NCBI RefSeq assembly: GCF_051020955.1
Contig: NC_135013.1
Span: 36,161,302 to 36,225,301, forward strand
Direction: 5' to 3'
DNA: 64,000 nt
Source: Megalopta genalis
Lineage: Eukaryota; Arthropoda; Insecta; Hymenoptera; Halictidae
Shown here: positions 33,901 through 46,475 of the stretch, piece after piece
Numbering within the stretch: the first letter of the stretch is position 1
Layout: the number at the start of each line of letters is the position of its first letter
The notes under the pieces: generated by a model
Seen by the model: the letters and a program-made list of their open reading frames with translations, nothing else
Told to the model about the DNA's origin: nothing
Database searches by the model: none
Position numbers and translations under genes: made by a program

Positions 33901-36900
33901 TCGTCAAAAACCTGGCCTTTTCGAATAAGATAACTTAGGTTGTAACGATTGTATAGAGTTTCTGTAGGCAAACGTATATGTGAAACGTATGAGAATATGG
34001 AGCGATGGAAAAATCATAAGTCAAGACCGTACATCGCGAACCATCGATTAGAATTATGTACTTCTAATCCCAAGTGTGCGCAAGTCTTTATAATTACGTC
34101 CATCTACAAGCATCGAAATCTACCAACTCGCAGCTCGCAGCAAATTCCAATAATAATTGGACTTTAAGCTTTTTCGACGTAATCGTATACCTACGTTTCC
34201 ATGGTCTACCACAATTACTTTTCTAGCGTTAATGTATTCTTGATACTTTTATTCATTTGTTCTGTAAATAATGCGAATTCTTTTATCGTGTTCTTTATCA
34301 TGATATTCGCATTACTTATGGAGCGATCGATGCGAACGGAAGGAACCGAATCGGTATCGTCAACGATTGCAAACGTGTACGAACAATTCCATGAGAAACT
34401 AATTATACTTGCGCATAATTGAAAGCATTCGTAATTCTTATACATAGTTTATTTCGAAGATGGAAAAGTCGAAACTCTTCGAGATGGACACGAATTCAGT
34501 TAAAGACAAAGACTCTTTGAACTTGAAATAAGAAAAATAATCTTCGTTTCGATGAAAAAACAAAATTCTTTTAGTTTTCGACCCTATAAATTTGCAATCA
34601 CCCCTTACTGCAACTGTCTCGTTAAATATCAATGCTTTCATTGATGCAGCACAGACGATGGTCCTACTATGGTTTCCACATACCTCAGCTTTTAATTCTG
34701 CAACTTTATCCTGCAATTCTCTTACTCTCTCGCTGTCGTCCAAATTATTCCTAAGCTCACCCTCGGCATGCATTTCTTCGTTCTACACAGAATAAACATA
34801 ATAAACAGAACGATAAATAGGCACACCGTAAACATGATAAACATAATAAAGATAACGCGGATAAAAAAGACTATTGGTCCCTCCCGGAAGGCAACGTGCG
34901 CAAACGTTAATGAAAAATAACGAATACGCGATACCTTTAATTCGAGAATGGATATTTTCTGGGTGAGTTCGGCCACTTGTTGCGCATGTTCCGCATCGCG
35001 TATCCTCGCCATCATAGCTTCATCTTTCATCTTTGACTCCAGATCGGAATACTTGTGTTGTTGCTCCCTCAATTTGGCAGTAAGCTCCTTTTCTCTAGCT
35101 AAAGCAGACTCCAGCTCTTCCTTGACCTGTTTCCCTCCTTCGTCTTGCCGACGAAGCTGGTTCGTGGCTACCTGTACTTGAGTCTCGAGCTCCATCACTT
35201 TCAACCGAAGTTCCTTCACCTCCGTCAAGGCTTCCATTTCCCGAATCCTGGTTGTCATTAAATCTTCCTCAAACTTTTGCACTTCGTGGCCCCTATTCTC
35301 CCAAAATAGAAGCTTCTTCGGAGTGGAATCCGAAGCAGGCGCTGTTTGAGCCGAACGATGCTCTTGCAAATGCCTTTGCCAGGCAGCACTCAACTCCACA
35401 ACTCTTTGACGAAGGTCCTAACAAATTTCTTCCATTAAGATAAGTCTCGTTAAGCGTTATTTCAGTCGTACGAAAATAAGAGAACGACGGTAAGAGAATA
35501 AAGAAAGAGTAAAATTGTAGGAGAAGCAAAAAGAAAGAACTATAATACTACCTTCAAAGAGAGATTAGCTTCCGCTTCCCTCAGCTTCACGGCGATTAAT
35601 TCCTCCTGCAAGTGGGCAACCGAATTGTCCGGTGTAGTTTCGCGCAACGTCTTCTTATCTTCCTCCAGTTCCTGTATTCTTGATCTGAGCTCCCTTATCG
35701 TCGCATCGTTCTCCGCTTCGTGCAGTCTGACTCTAACCAATTCCTCTTGCAAACACTGTATCATTTCTTCTTTTTGAGATAATGCCTCCTGCTTCGATAA
35801 AATTTCATCGAGAGACGATTGCTTGGAATTGACATTCTCCTCCAGCAACAACGACAGCGATCGTAATTCCTCGTGGGCCTGCTCGAGCTGATGACTGGTC
35901 TCCAAGTGCGTATGTCGGAGTGCTGCCAACTCCCTTTGCACAACGAACGTAGTTTCTTCTTCTTCCGCGCGGGAAACTTGCCCCCGGACCAATCGATCCG
36001 CCAGTTCCGCAGACTCAGCCTCGAGAAGTTCGGTTCTTTGCCTGAGTAACCTGTTTTCCGCTCTGAGCCTACGAAGTTCGACCATCTCTTCTTGCTCCTT
36101 CATTTTCAAAACGGTATAGTCTTTCTCTAACTTCTTCATTCTTTTCGGATTGATCTTCATGCTATAGGCAAGATTCATGAGTCCATCGGGGTCTTTCTCG
36201 GCTTTTCCGGGTAATTGTTTCTGGAAAAACTGCACGCCGGGAAGCCGATTAATATTTTGATGGCGAGCAGAGAGGCGGTAAGCGGAAACCGAGAAATCGA
36301 AAAATTCCAGAAAGTAAGATACACCATGTCGTGTCGTGTTACCTTCAACATGCCCTCCATATCCAAGCTCAATAGATCTTCCTTGCCTAAGTGCAACATG
36401 GCCAGCGCAATTTTGAAAATAATTTCCATGCCTTCGGATAGAAACACGTCAAAAATGCGGCAGGCCAGCGGTAGGCTCAGCGCTGTGGTGAAAAGCGTAA
36501 GGAACCAAGACGATGCGTACATAGAAGTATGAAAACCTTGAGCCATAAAATGAGCGTGTAACTCGGGATGCGTGTCAGCAACTAAATGTTCTAGCTGATA
36601 CATGCACACCCCTAACTCGGCCATACTCGGCTTGAACATATCTCGCAAACGATACTCTTGCATAAGCGCTACCAGTACAGCGAAAGCTTCCTCTTCCGGC
36701 ATTTGCTGTAACAACAGATCGAATACCTATTTATATTCGGAACAACGACAACGTAACCGGATGTCCATTCTTTAAAAGTTTTCCATATTCTTTGATATCC
36801 CTGTCTCGTGTCAAGTATTAAAGTGTACCTGCATGAGGAGCAATCCTACAATAAATCCCGAACCTTGACAGTATCCAACTTCACGATCGTGAAGACTGTA

Positions 36901-38328
36901 CGCTTTCATAACGTTAAACAGACTTTCTTGGCCAAGCCCGTCTTTCTCCTTAAAAAAGTCATGCTCGGGATACGTTCTGGCTATGTCCCTTCTGATTATC
37001 CTCTCGCACGCCGACGTGGCTTTGATATATTCGGCAAATTGCTTTTTAACAGGAGAGTCGTGAGCACCGCTTAACAGTTGCCAAACGATACCTCTGCAAT
37101 TGCGAACACGGGTCAGTCGTCGGTCAGATTGCTCTATCGAAATTTCAAATTTCAAATTTGTCCGGTCGAAGCTTATACGTCTAAAGAGATTGAAATATTC
37201 TCGCAGGTCCTAGGTAATTTCAACTATTCGAGAAAGATTTATTACCTAAAGTGGTGAGGTATTCCCTGACGTACTAACTCTTTGACAAACTCTTTCCTCT
37301 TCTTCCAATGATAATCCCAATCTGCGACGATGTGACCCCACAGAGTCCATGTATTTTCTTCACCATCGACCGTAGCGTGGCGTCGAGGCGCAGCATCGCC
37401 GTTCCCTCCGCTGCCCCCCGACGCCACGGACACCTGCGATGTGTCGGAACCTTTCCTACTGTGATTGCTCTGTAGCGAGTTCAACGATTTTGCACCCGAT
37501 TCGATAAGCCTGTTATCAATTACACACGAAATCGTTCAAATTCTTGCTAGCCCGTATCACAAATACGTATAATGTAAATATTTTCATTCCGCTTATTTTG
37601 CCAAATGCCATATTGGGCTGTACGTTTACGATACCATCGCGTCGTAAAAGTACATCCGGTATACTCTATCAATTTCACCCGTTTATCGTACACATTCTAT
37701 GCCTTTGTCAAGATTCACAATGGCACAAACTAACACACGAAGCTGATTTACTAAATCGAAGCCAATAGTACACGTTAAAGGTATACGGTTCAAACTAATT
37801 AGAGGAACAAGCTAAAAGTTCGTGTGGTAGCATATACGTACTGTGTGGCACTTGTCTAGTAAAAAATTAACACGCTTACAGCTACATGCTACTCGATTTA
37901 CCGTAAAATGACCCTCTAATAGGTTTCACTTTATAACAAACATAATAGTAATAAAATAATGAATAAAAACGCTAATATATAAAAATAAAATAAAATAAAT
38001 AATATATATTAATAATAATATATGTATATATATATATATATTATTATTAATGCACATGCAGCCATGAACACAGAGGTTGATTAGCATGATAATTAACCTA
38101 TTGGCTTCCTCCAGTTTAGCTAATAGAGCCAGCTCGTCGATAGATATTTCCTGCGTCGCGGTTATCCTATCTTCCTCGGATGAAACTGGTGGTAAACTGG
38201 GAAGTATTTTGCTAGCCTGGTTCTTGCTCTGAGCGATCCGATGGACAGTGGTGCATAAACACAACACGCTCATCACCTGCGGTCCATAACGCGATTCACC
38301 GACGCCGGTTCCCTGATTCTCTTGGACC
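30929..38328 (-). CDS. Evi5: EVI5-type Rab GTPase-activating protein (TBC domain)
   Basis: Eight coding exons: 38328-38098, 37509-37246, 37093-36829, 36705-36343, 36229-35552, 35417-34935, 34782-34684 and 31090-30929. From the first in-frame ATG (38273) the product is 829 residues. The frame is also open upstream of that ATG to the acceptor at 38328, so an upstream coding exon is possible. The TBC domain spans about residues 140-350 and keeps both catalytic fingers: the arginine finger in RRDIARTYP (about 185) and the glutamine finger in GYCQG (about 220). Long coiled coils follow (about 400-770). They include the ADRLVRGQVSRAEEEE block shared with Drosophila Evi5. The tail is Ser-rich. EVI5 proteins act on Rab GTPases; in Drosophila Evi5 is a Rab11 GAP used in border-cell migration. 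The last intron is 3.6 kb and contains a candidate alternative exon. Identity is firm, the N-terminus is not. Confidence 0.94.
31091..34683 (-). other. Last intron of Evi5 (3.6 kb)
   Basis: AT-rich. It contains a 50-bp cassette-exon candidate (32292-32341) and short AT tracts near 32232 and 33560. Open frames at 31384-31978 and 32406-32618 on the minus strand lack recognisable domains. I see no other exon. Confidence 0.5.
32292..32341 (-). other. Candidate alternative (cassette) exon of Evi5
   Basis: A 50-bp GC-rich island in an AT-rich intron. On the minus strand it is preceded by a pyrimidine-rich tract ending in CTTAG and followed by a GTAAGT donor. In the phase set by the upstream exon it reads 16 codons, rich in Pro, Thr and Trp. 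Splicing on to the exon at 31090 would shift the frame and stop two codons later, giving a shorter C-terminus. Predicted from splice signals and composition only. Confidence 0.45.
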
Positions 38329-41300
38329 CTGAAAAGAATCGGTCATTTATTAGATTATTTTCGCAAACCTATTAGAAAAGAAAAAAGAAAGTCCGCGACA
38401 AAATGATTTCTCGCGCGATGCGTTTCCAAGTTATTCGTACATATTGCTACGCGATCGAAAATATATATGTAAGAGAGAAAATGAACGATACAAAGCGAGA
38501 GGACGATAGAACGACGAGTGATAGGAGCTCGACCAAAGTTTGAACACGCTCGCGCTCTTCGACCCCCAACGAATTTCAAAAGTCTCGATGAACGTTCGTT
38601 ACGCAGTCCTCCTCTTCAACCCCCACCAGCCGTCTTTCCTTTCTCTCTTAACGCTGTTCGAAGTTCGTTAAACCTCAATTAACGTGTTCATTCTACCTTT
38701 TCGGCGTTTTATTTCGTGTCCATCGCGCTGCCGCCGGTGCCAGCAAGCCACGAAGAACCATCGAGAAATTTCTTCTCGATCGCTCCCGAAACTTTCGATG
38801 ACGAAGAACCGATCGGATTCGGACGGCGGGTCCCTCCTTCCAAGATTACACTCGATTCGTACATAAACGATCGTTACGCGTCGCGGTCCGTCACACTCTT
38901 GCAATTTTCTGCGAAACTATTTCGAATTCCGTGGAGAGATGATACACATACGTACACATCCCAATGTCGTTCGACTTTTCCTGCGCGCAGTTTTTAACTG
39001 AATTTTCGAAATCGATGCACAAATAATTGCAGCATTTCTGAAATTGAAACTTCCGAAGTTCTAATGCTCGCGAAACACGCGCGACCAGCGTCGAAATTTT
39101 AATAACGTCTGTTATCGACATTTTTAACACATTTTTGTCATCGGTATAGAGAAACGTTTAGATTCGAACGGTACCAAACGTACTCGAATGCAAAACAAAC
39201 GACGAAAGTTCGAGAAGAAAACCAAGCAATTAGCGCGTGCGAATGAATTGGTAAACGAAAGAGTAGGCGAGGGAGTGCAGGCGCGAAACATTCGGGACAA
39301 TACGCCATACGTTATACTACAGGGTACACCGGGCGCACGAGATAGGATAATTTACATTTCTTGGTAGCCTGAATCGCTGTGGAATATATAACGCGTCGGA
39401 CGTCCGCACGCGAACGACAACACGGATCAACGAACCCCTGAACTTGATCAAATATAGTAATATTACACAAACTATTGCATAATACTCTCGAGCGAGTTAT
39501 ATTCGATGCGTCCCCTTTTCGAATTCGATGCGCGGTTAGCGCCACGATTCAACCAAGTCGCGCTACGGCCATGCGTGCATGATTTTATTTTCATTATTTC
39601 TCTCTTTTTTTCTTACTTATCGTTATAGTTAGAAAGTTAGAATCATCCAAGTTCTCACGCTCTACATTCGCTCTGACACATTTCGTAGCGTACGATGTCT
39701 CAGGCTCCCACGTACGAACGATCTCGTATAAAATGTAACAGTTCCAGAATTTCTCTGCCGAACGAAACGAACCACAACGCCTTTCATCGAATGGGATACC
39801 CGCCCCCCCCCCCCCGCTTTTCACATCGTTCGAATATCTTTCAAAATTTTAACGTTTGCCAAATGTTTGGTCACTCGATGATCACCCGACTTTACAGGGC
39901 GGTAGAGAGGCAACGAAAGAAATTCAAAATTCCTTTGTTAGTTTAAGCAACGAACGAGGAATCCGATTATCGTTGTTATCGGAGAATACTTATGGTCCGT
40001 ATCGAACGGTCTAGGACGATCGAAACAACGAAGGTGAAGAGGTTATGTCGTTCACCCCGTAATTAGGGAATAATTAGAAAAGACAATTACTCGAGTAGTT
40101 GTTTCTTCTTTTCTAAAGAAATTAGCACAGAATATGTTTTCGATCGAGTTACGGGTTGTTTAGGTGTTTAGGAGATCGTCGAACTGGGAATCACGATATC
40201 ACGGATAACGATCGATCCTCAAAATTTGAGAAAACGCGATCGTTCGACAAGGGCCACCGATCGATCGGCCAATAGACGTTGATATTCGATCGTTTCTTTC
40301 TCTATTAATCGACACGATATGCTCGTGTCAAACGCGTAGGTACGAACTGGAAAGTACGAAATACGAAATGATTTGAGGGTCGATGGAGCCCGCGCAGGCC
40401 AGGACACTCCACATGCGCACCGACCTCTCTTTCCTCTAACAGGTAAATAAAAGGACGAGTCCGAGAGCAAGAGTCTTATTTCCTGACGAAGGCGACGCGA
40501 GAGATCGAGAGAAAAGGAAGCTTTCGTTCGCTATCCTCTATAAAATACCTGTCAACGAATCGCATAAAATAAGGGAAATCCGAGAAAGTCGAGAGGAGAC
40601 TGAACATCGGCAACGGCTACTTATTTACGATGGAACTAAAATCAATCTTTTCGTTCTCAGCACGGAAAAGGAAAGAAAATGAAAAGAGAAGAAGCGCGGA
40701 AAATATCGAATCGCGAAAGCTCCGATTGCATATTTCATCGAAATAATGTTCGTTTTATGGCTCGTATCTACATATTCTCGTTAATTCGATTAGGAGAGAC
40801 TGGTGCGCGCGACAGTTTTTTCCGCGCTCATTACAATACGGTCTTCGTAATTGTTCCGTAGCGAGGAACGAGGAGAACGACGGATCGCTTTACCGTTACG
40901 ATTACACAACGAGTGGCGCGGAGCGGGCGGCGGACACCACGTATGCTTTGAATGCGTATGCGTAGACGTGGAAAGCAATCGTTGAAACGCGTGCGTGAAC
41001 AAAGCGATCGAAATGAAAAAGCGGGGTAGTGTACCGTGTCGCGGAACGCGATCATTTTAAAACATTCCCGCGATTTTCGTGACGAAAATTCCATTTTCTC
41101 CCTATACGTTTCACACGTCGTTTCCACATCACCGATCGCTCGCAACTTTCAGGATATCGCTGAATCGCGACATTTAACATTTCAATACAATTGCTATTCG
41201 ATTAAACTATTTCATCAAATTCGAACAGTATATTCTACCAATTATCAAGGTTACCATTAAAGAAACGTTACAAGTATAAAAACCGTAGTTGTATAACAAC

Positions 41301-42302
41301 GTTTCTGCCGGTAACACGGTCGAATCGTAAATCATGTAACTATTATCGGCTCATAGTTGTACACGTAGATTCTACAGAGTCGCAGAATGGATACGGAAGA
41401 GAAATTCGATTATGTACGTCTAAATTTGGTTTCTTGTCCGATAAACCAGAACTAGAGCGTTGTACACTTTATAAGAATGATACGTTGGAATTTCTATAAA
41501 ATCAATGTTAACGAGAACGAGGCTATTAGAAATTTCTTTTAGAAGGTGCTCCTTTTCGACTGCACGAAAGGAATGGATCGTTTCAGCATTTATCTAGATA
41601 AATTTGTACAAGTTTCGCAAGCTCTAACGTAGCTTGGACAACTATGGAATATGTGTTCTTACGCGGTGAAATAAATATATACATTTTCTACGTAACGTGC
41701 TGTCGAAAACATTAAAATATAAAACCAAACTCGTACCGTCTCTAATCTGCGTGCTTTTAAAGAGAAAAATCGCTTGGCATAGCATACGTTTACGGACACA
41801 GCGAAACATACGTATGTATGTATGTAGAAAGAAAGAATCGAGGAGAAATTTTAATGTTTTTGGTAGAGACGAGATTAAAGACGACATTTAAATGCTGTTT
41901 CTTTCTTAGAAATATTTCTATAATCGTCTACGATGTTATATTAGTTTCTAGTTTTATTTCGTTTCAAAGTAAATTGAAATACCCACACAGGATTTTCGAA
42001 AGATACTTCTATACTGAGAGAAATAAATATTTTCAACGTGACATCATTAATCGTTCTCGCGTACGTAATCTGTCGTTTCACGACGCATTTCACTGGAACG
42101 AAACGTATATTTGGCAACGATATATTGTAAATCGAGAAATTAGAACACGAACGTTCGGTAACAGGTGCTTAACAATATACGACGACGGAAAAGGAAAACT
42201 GTCAGATGGGCGCTTGCCCGTATCAACGAATTGTCAGACTACCGAATTACCAACGACACAATCTCTTTCTAATATGTACTAAAACTGCTGGAATAGACTT
42301 AC

Positions 42303-42580
42303 TTTCGGCTCGACTAATATTCCATACGACCTCCGACGCGAATGAATCACGCACAGCGTTAAAACATTAAGGTTTTCATTCGGAACGCCGCTTCCAGCCG
42401 CTTCGTTGTTCGTGTGCAACGAGCAGGCACATACGCGGCTGTCACCACTCACCAACTTAAAATTGTCATCACGGACGGATAGATCTGTCCGCACTGTTGC
42501 CAACATTGCGATAACGATAACTAACGATAACCAGCACCGGCATGGAACACGCGAATAGCGCTTATTATCAGTTTGCAAAA
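42303..42580 (-). other. Candidate 5' UTR exon of Evi5
   Basis: Ends in a strong GTAAGT donor on the minus strand and precedes the first known Evi5 exon by 4 kb. It holds a short ATG frame that closes within the exon. The link to Evi5 rests on orientation and position only. Confidence 0.25.
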
Positions 42581-43019
42581 TATTCGACCGTAGAGAGAGA
42601 TTTTCCTCGACTTTGTTCTAATAAAAAGCTATTCGTATCATTCGTATCCTTCAGAAATATAGAAATCAACATTTCTTTCTCATAATTAGGGCACGTTTTC
42701 AACACTCCGTGTTATGACATCTGTATGCACGATGTACGCATGTATACATATTGTTCTCACTCTTCTTTAAACTGGACAAATATTACATGTAAGAGAATAT
42801 AGATTGAACATCTCGATTCAAGTTTAAATACATTCTATCAAATTATAATTCTCAAAATCTGCATATTTCATATTTAATCAATTCGATTTGTTTCCTGGAA
42901 ATTAAATATTTTCACATTAAAACAGTTCAACTATTTCGAAATTGCAGAGACATATCATACTAACGTAACTTTGTAATTTGAAAATATTTAGAGACATATG
43001 TATCGAGTACATGCATTTA

Positions 43020-43110
43020 AGTATGTATGTATGCATGTATGTATGTATGTATGTATGTATGTATGTATGTATGTATGTATGTATGTATGTATGTATGTAT
43101 GTATGTATGT
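43020..43110. repeat. (GTAT)n microsatellite
   Basis: About 22 tetramer units with one GCAT interruption near the 5' end. Confidence 0.97.
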
Positions 43111-43257
43111 ACATCTTGTTCATTCTGACGTCATGTATATGATTTTATCTATGCTTCAGGAAAATTATCTGAAACCGTGTCTATACTAGGTATACTAAGC
43201 AGGGCTAGGGTATACTAAGCATTCGTGTTCGGTGACTGATCTGAAATATGCTGCAGA

Positions 43258-43345
43258 ACGGTGAAGAGAAGACCTCACGAATGGAATTGGATGTTGCCAA
43301 TGGATTCTAATGACAATTTCCAATGGCAATGTTCGGTCTGCTCAC
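43258..43345. repeat. Dispersed repeat, copy 1
   Basis: A stretch beginning GAAGAGAAGACCTCAC and running through CCAATGGATT to TTCCAATGGCAATGTT. It resembles the sequence at about 46390-46475 in order and spacing of blocks. The two copies are diverged and probably derive from one mobile-element family, which I cannot name. Confidence 0.5.
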
Positions 43346-43917
43346 TGCCACTCTGGAGCATATGATGTACAGAGAATCGTTCCAGATTTAGACCCAGATC
43401 TTACACGTGACACAAACCACCGCTCTGGTGTGGACATCAACAGACATCACCTGGCATCGCTATAACCATAATAATATAACCAATGTAACCATAACTTTGA
43501 TCGGACGATAGTCTATTGGTCTATAGACCAGCTTAGAAAGAAAAAGATTGAAGAAAATGATTTCTATTTGTTACTGCCACCGCGATCGATCAACGATAAT
43601 ACGATCGTACGAACTAGATTTATAGATAACTAGATTCATATGATTTCTAAAAGTATCGAACAATCTGTTACTGTTACATCTGTTACCAATTATTAGCAAA
43701 CGTTGCAGTTGCATGTTTCTGTTTTGTTAGTAAATGAAAACTCGTCGTAAGAATCGTGCACGTGTTTTGCAAAATGACGTACAAATTTACAGGTTTCTAC
43801 GTTTTCACGAAAATAAACCGTTTTCACGGTAGAAGGGACCTGTAGATTTTAGATTTTTCGTGTTATGTGTGTAACATTTAGGAACGTTATTGCTCGAAGC
43901 ATTGAAATTTTGCTAAA

Positions 43918-45833
43918 ATGTCCTTAAGAAAATTCATGCATTCTAGAAACAGATATAAAAATATACCAGATTTTAAACAACTTGCATTATTGTATCCAGC
44001 ATTTCGTAATGTTGCAAATATAGTAAGCGAATAATACGTTCGAATGACGTTTCAGTCACGTATAAAATATAATCATGTTTTGAACTAAATTTTTAGGATC
44101 TGACTGGCAAAGTAAAACTTGACTTTAAAAATGAAGAGTGTTTGCGAGTACTGACAGAAGTATTGTTGAAGCATGACTTCAATTTAGACGTGAAAATACC
44201 TCCAAATAAATTGGTGCCAACATTGCCATTACGTCTGAATTATGTGTTGTGGATCGAAGATTTAATAAAACACTCGTCTTTTTGTGAAATGAAGGAAGCT
44301 ATTGGCATAGATATTGGTATTTATGACGGATAAATTACAATGCTTTGTCAGAAAATATTCTGAATACGTGTATCGGTTTTCATAGGGACCGGAGCAATTT
44401 GCATATATCCGTTATTGTTCGCAAGGATGTATGGAAATCGAATGATCGGCACAGAGATCGATGAAATCAGTTTACAAACAGGTACTCGACAAGTTGAACA
44501 TAATAATTTACAGCATTTGATAAAAGGTAATAGTTTTAGTTGCTAGATAATAAATGCTTCTATGTTACCCTAATATTTGATGTTTGCAGTATTGAAAGTA
44601 GATGGACAAACGGTCTTCAGGGACGTCGTAAAAGAAGATGAAACTTATCACTTTGCAATGTGTAATCCACCTTTTTTTGAAACAGAGGAATCAGGGAAAG
44701 TAGCTAAACGTCTACCACCTAGAAATGCTCCGACTGGAAATCAGGCTGAACTTACGATTCAAGGCGGTGAAAGGGCATTTGTTAAACGAATGATAGACGA
44801 AAGTATTGAAATGGGAGGAAAAATAAAAATTTATACCACCATGTTCGGTCGAAGAAGCAACTTGTTGTTTCTATTAAAATTAATCAAAAAGAGAAACATA
44901 GAGAACGCTACCTGGACAGAATTTTGTCAGGGTCATACCAAACGGTAAATTCATTACTTCACCGAGCTGTGTTCTATTGTAAAAATAATGGAACTCTGTT
45001 CGTTACTGGACTTATTCTATAGGTGGGGATTGGCATGGACGTATTTATCGAAAGATGCAATTAATTTGACGAGTGCCCCTGTTATTAGGAAAAGCGGAGA
45101 CTATATTGCAAAGCTGTTAAGACAGAAACGTCCAACGGAGATACAATTTCCAATGAAAGATAAAATCCTCTCTTTCGATAACTTGATCGATTCCATAGAA
45201 GAATCGATGGAAGAATTACATGTAATATGTAATCTAATGTTCTCTATGTTCGTATATCTAATATATTGGATTTATAAAATTTTAGCTCGTATTCTATTCT
45301 CTGCGCAGGTTCGTATCAAAGAATTAAATTTGCCTATCGTTGATTTCAATGGTTGGTCGTGCCAGTTGGTTGCAAGAAACGACTCCTGGTCGCATTCGCG
45401 TCGAAAACGTCGATTAGCTCAAAGGAAAATTAACCAAGAAGCAGATTGTCATAACGAGGAAGAATCAAGCGAACACGGTGGAAGAATTGCCATCGACCAA
45501 ATAGAAGATGGTACAAATTGTTCCGACACCGAGGAACCTTTTTTAGTGTGTAACTTTTTCGTTGAACTGATTGAAAATGAAGAAGAATTTGAAAGCGATA
45601 GCATAAGAATATCCATGGTTTTTGAAAAAGGACGCGGTGGCAGAAATGCTTTAGAAACATTCAAACAGTATTTGATAAACAAACTAGATATTAAAGACTG
45701 TTTACAAAAACAACAAACGATGTTATCACCGAAGAAGAAAAGGAAAAGGCTGAAGAGAAGCAACAGCGATAAGCGTTGTAACAACGTGGATCAAAGCAGT
45801 GGTTCGCGTGAACAGAACGTGGAATCATCTTAA
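43918..45833 (+). CDS. METTL16: U6 snRNA N6-adenosine methyltransferase METTL16
   Basis: Six coding exons: 43918-44022, 44097-44316, 44386-44526, 44590-44944, 45023-45221 and 45309-45833. They join into 514 residues. The N-terminal RNA-binding part carries HSRNRYKN (residues 8-15), followed by the Rossmann-fold methyltransferase core. The SAM-binding loop is in GIDIGTGA (about 104-111), and the catalytic NPPF lies at about 181-184, almost the same place as in the human enzyme. The C-terminal third is acidic, then basic near the end (KKKRKRLKR), and corresponds to the vertebrate-conserved/VCR region, weakly kept. METTL16 methylates A43 of U6 snRNA and, in vertebrates, hairpins of MAT2A mRNA. 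AATAAA at 45890-45895 is a likely poly(A) signal. Identification is firm. Confidence 0.95.
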
Positions 45834-45889
45834 GTTATGTCACATTCGTTCGACTTAAAATTATGTAAGTTCATATATGTATGCTATGT

Positions 45890-45895
45890 AATAAA
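45890..45895 (+). terminator. Candidate poly(A) signal of METTL16
   Basis: AATAAA 57 bp after the METTL16 stop codon. Another AATAAA occurs at about 45940. Confidence 0.5.
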
Positions 45896-45959
45896 ACTTG
45901 TGAGAGGCGACGTCAAAATAATAAACACATTCATGAATGAAATAAAGCATACCGTATAT

Positions 45960-46160
45960 ATGACACGAAGGAGAAAGGACTATTCAAGAAGAGAGGAACC
46001 AGAGAGATGGAGCAAGGAAGAAAGATGGGCATTATTCGGCATTCTAATAACCGAGGCATCTTTATTTTCTTCATTATTATCACTTTTAATGCTGCTCGTT
46101 GATTTCATACCACAGATTGCCATAATTATGTGTATTTATGGTATTTTAGAAAATACGTAA
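45960..46160 (+). CDS. Short ORF, possible small membrane protein
   Basis: 66 codons from ATG to TAA, 126 bp after the METTL16 stop. In the same frame the ORF is open from an earlier ATG at 45837. The N-terminal half is basic and charged (RRRKDYSRREEPERWSKEER), and the C-terminal half is a long hydrophobic stretch (about residues 27-62) able to form one or two membrane helices. I recognise no family. The ordered charged-then-hydrophobic layout is more protein-like than other AT-rich frames nearby. It may also be a chance ORF in the METTL16 3' UTR, or a fragment of a decayed gene. Confidence 0.3.
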   Translation: MTRRRKDYSRREEPERWSKEERWALFGILITEASLFSSLLSLLMLLVDFIPQIAIIMCIYGILENT

Positions 46161-46389
46161 TCCTTTTATGTACTGTGAAACGCTATCGTCGCGTAGCGGT
46201 AAACGGCCAAATTAAAGTTCTAGGTCAACAAAATACATAATCGAAGAGTACAAAAATGTTCAAGAGATTCTTCTACATCTCTACCTACATCATGCAAGAA
46301 GCTTTAATTAAACCAGGCCTGGGTGTGACCGTTCATGGAATTTCCACCTAAAGCCAGTGTGTCCAGTGGTGTTAGGGATTCTGCTTCAA

Positions 46390-46475
46390 GTGGCGGAGAA
46401 GAGACCTCACAAATGAGATTGGACGATTCCAATGGATTACCAATGGAAATCTATTGGCATTTGTGTTGGGTAAAT
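46390..46475. repeat. Dispersed repeat, copy 2
   Basis: It shares GAGAAGAGACCTCAC, then GATTGGA, CCAATGGATT and AATGGAAAT...TTGGCATT blocks with the copy at about 43258-43345, in the same orientation. Confidence 0.5.

Larger units (their letters stand above)
38329..43917. other. Evi5 5' region and gap to METTL16
   Basis: AT-rich with moderate CpG. It should hold the Evi5 promoter and first exon(s). A minus-strand donor of consensus form (AAA|GTAAGTC) lies at 42303/42302. It ends an open block at about 42304-42578, but the phase does not give an ATG-initiated frame into the exon at 38328. If used, that block is a 5' UTR exon. The rest holds a poly-C run near 39801-39816, a GTAT microsatellite (43020-43110) and one copy of a dispersed repeat (about 43258-43345). 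Confidence 0.4.

Noticed and set aside
42917..43189. Repetitive Tyr/Met/Val/Cys frames over the GTAT array
   Set aside because: Translation of a microsatellite.
45430..45784. Antisense frames over METTL16 exon 6
   Set aside because: Shadow of a confirmed coding exon.
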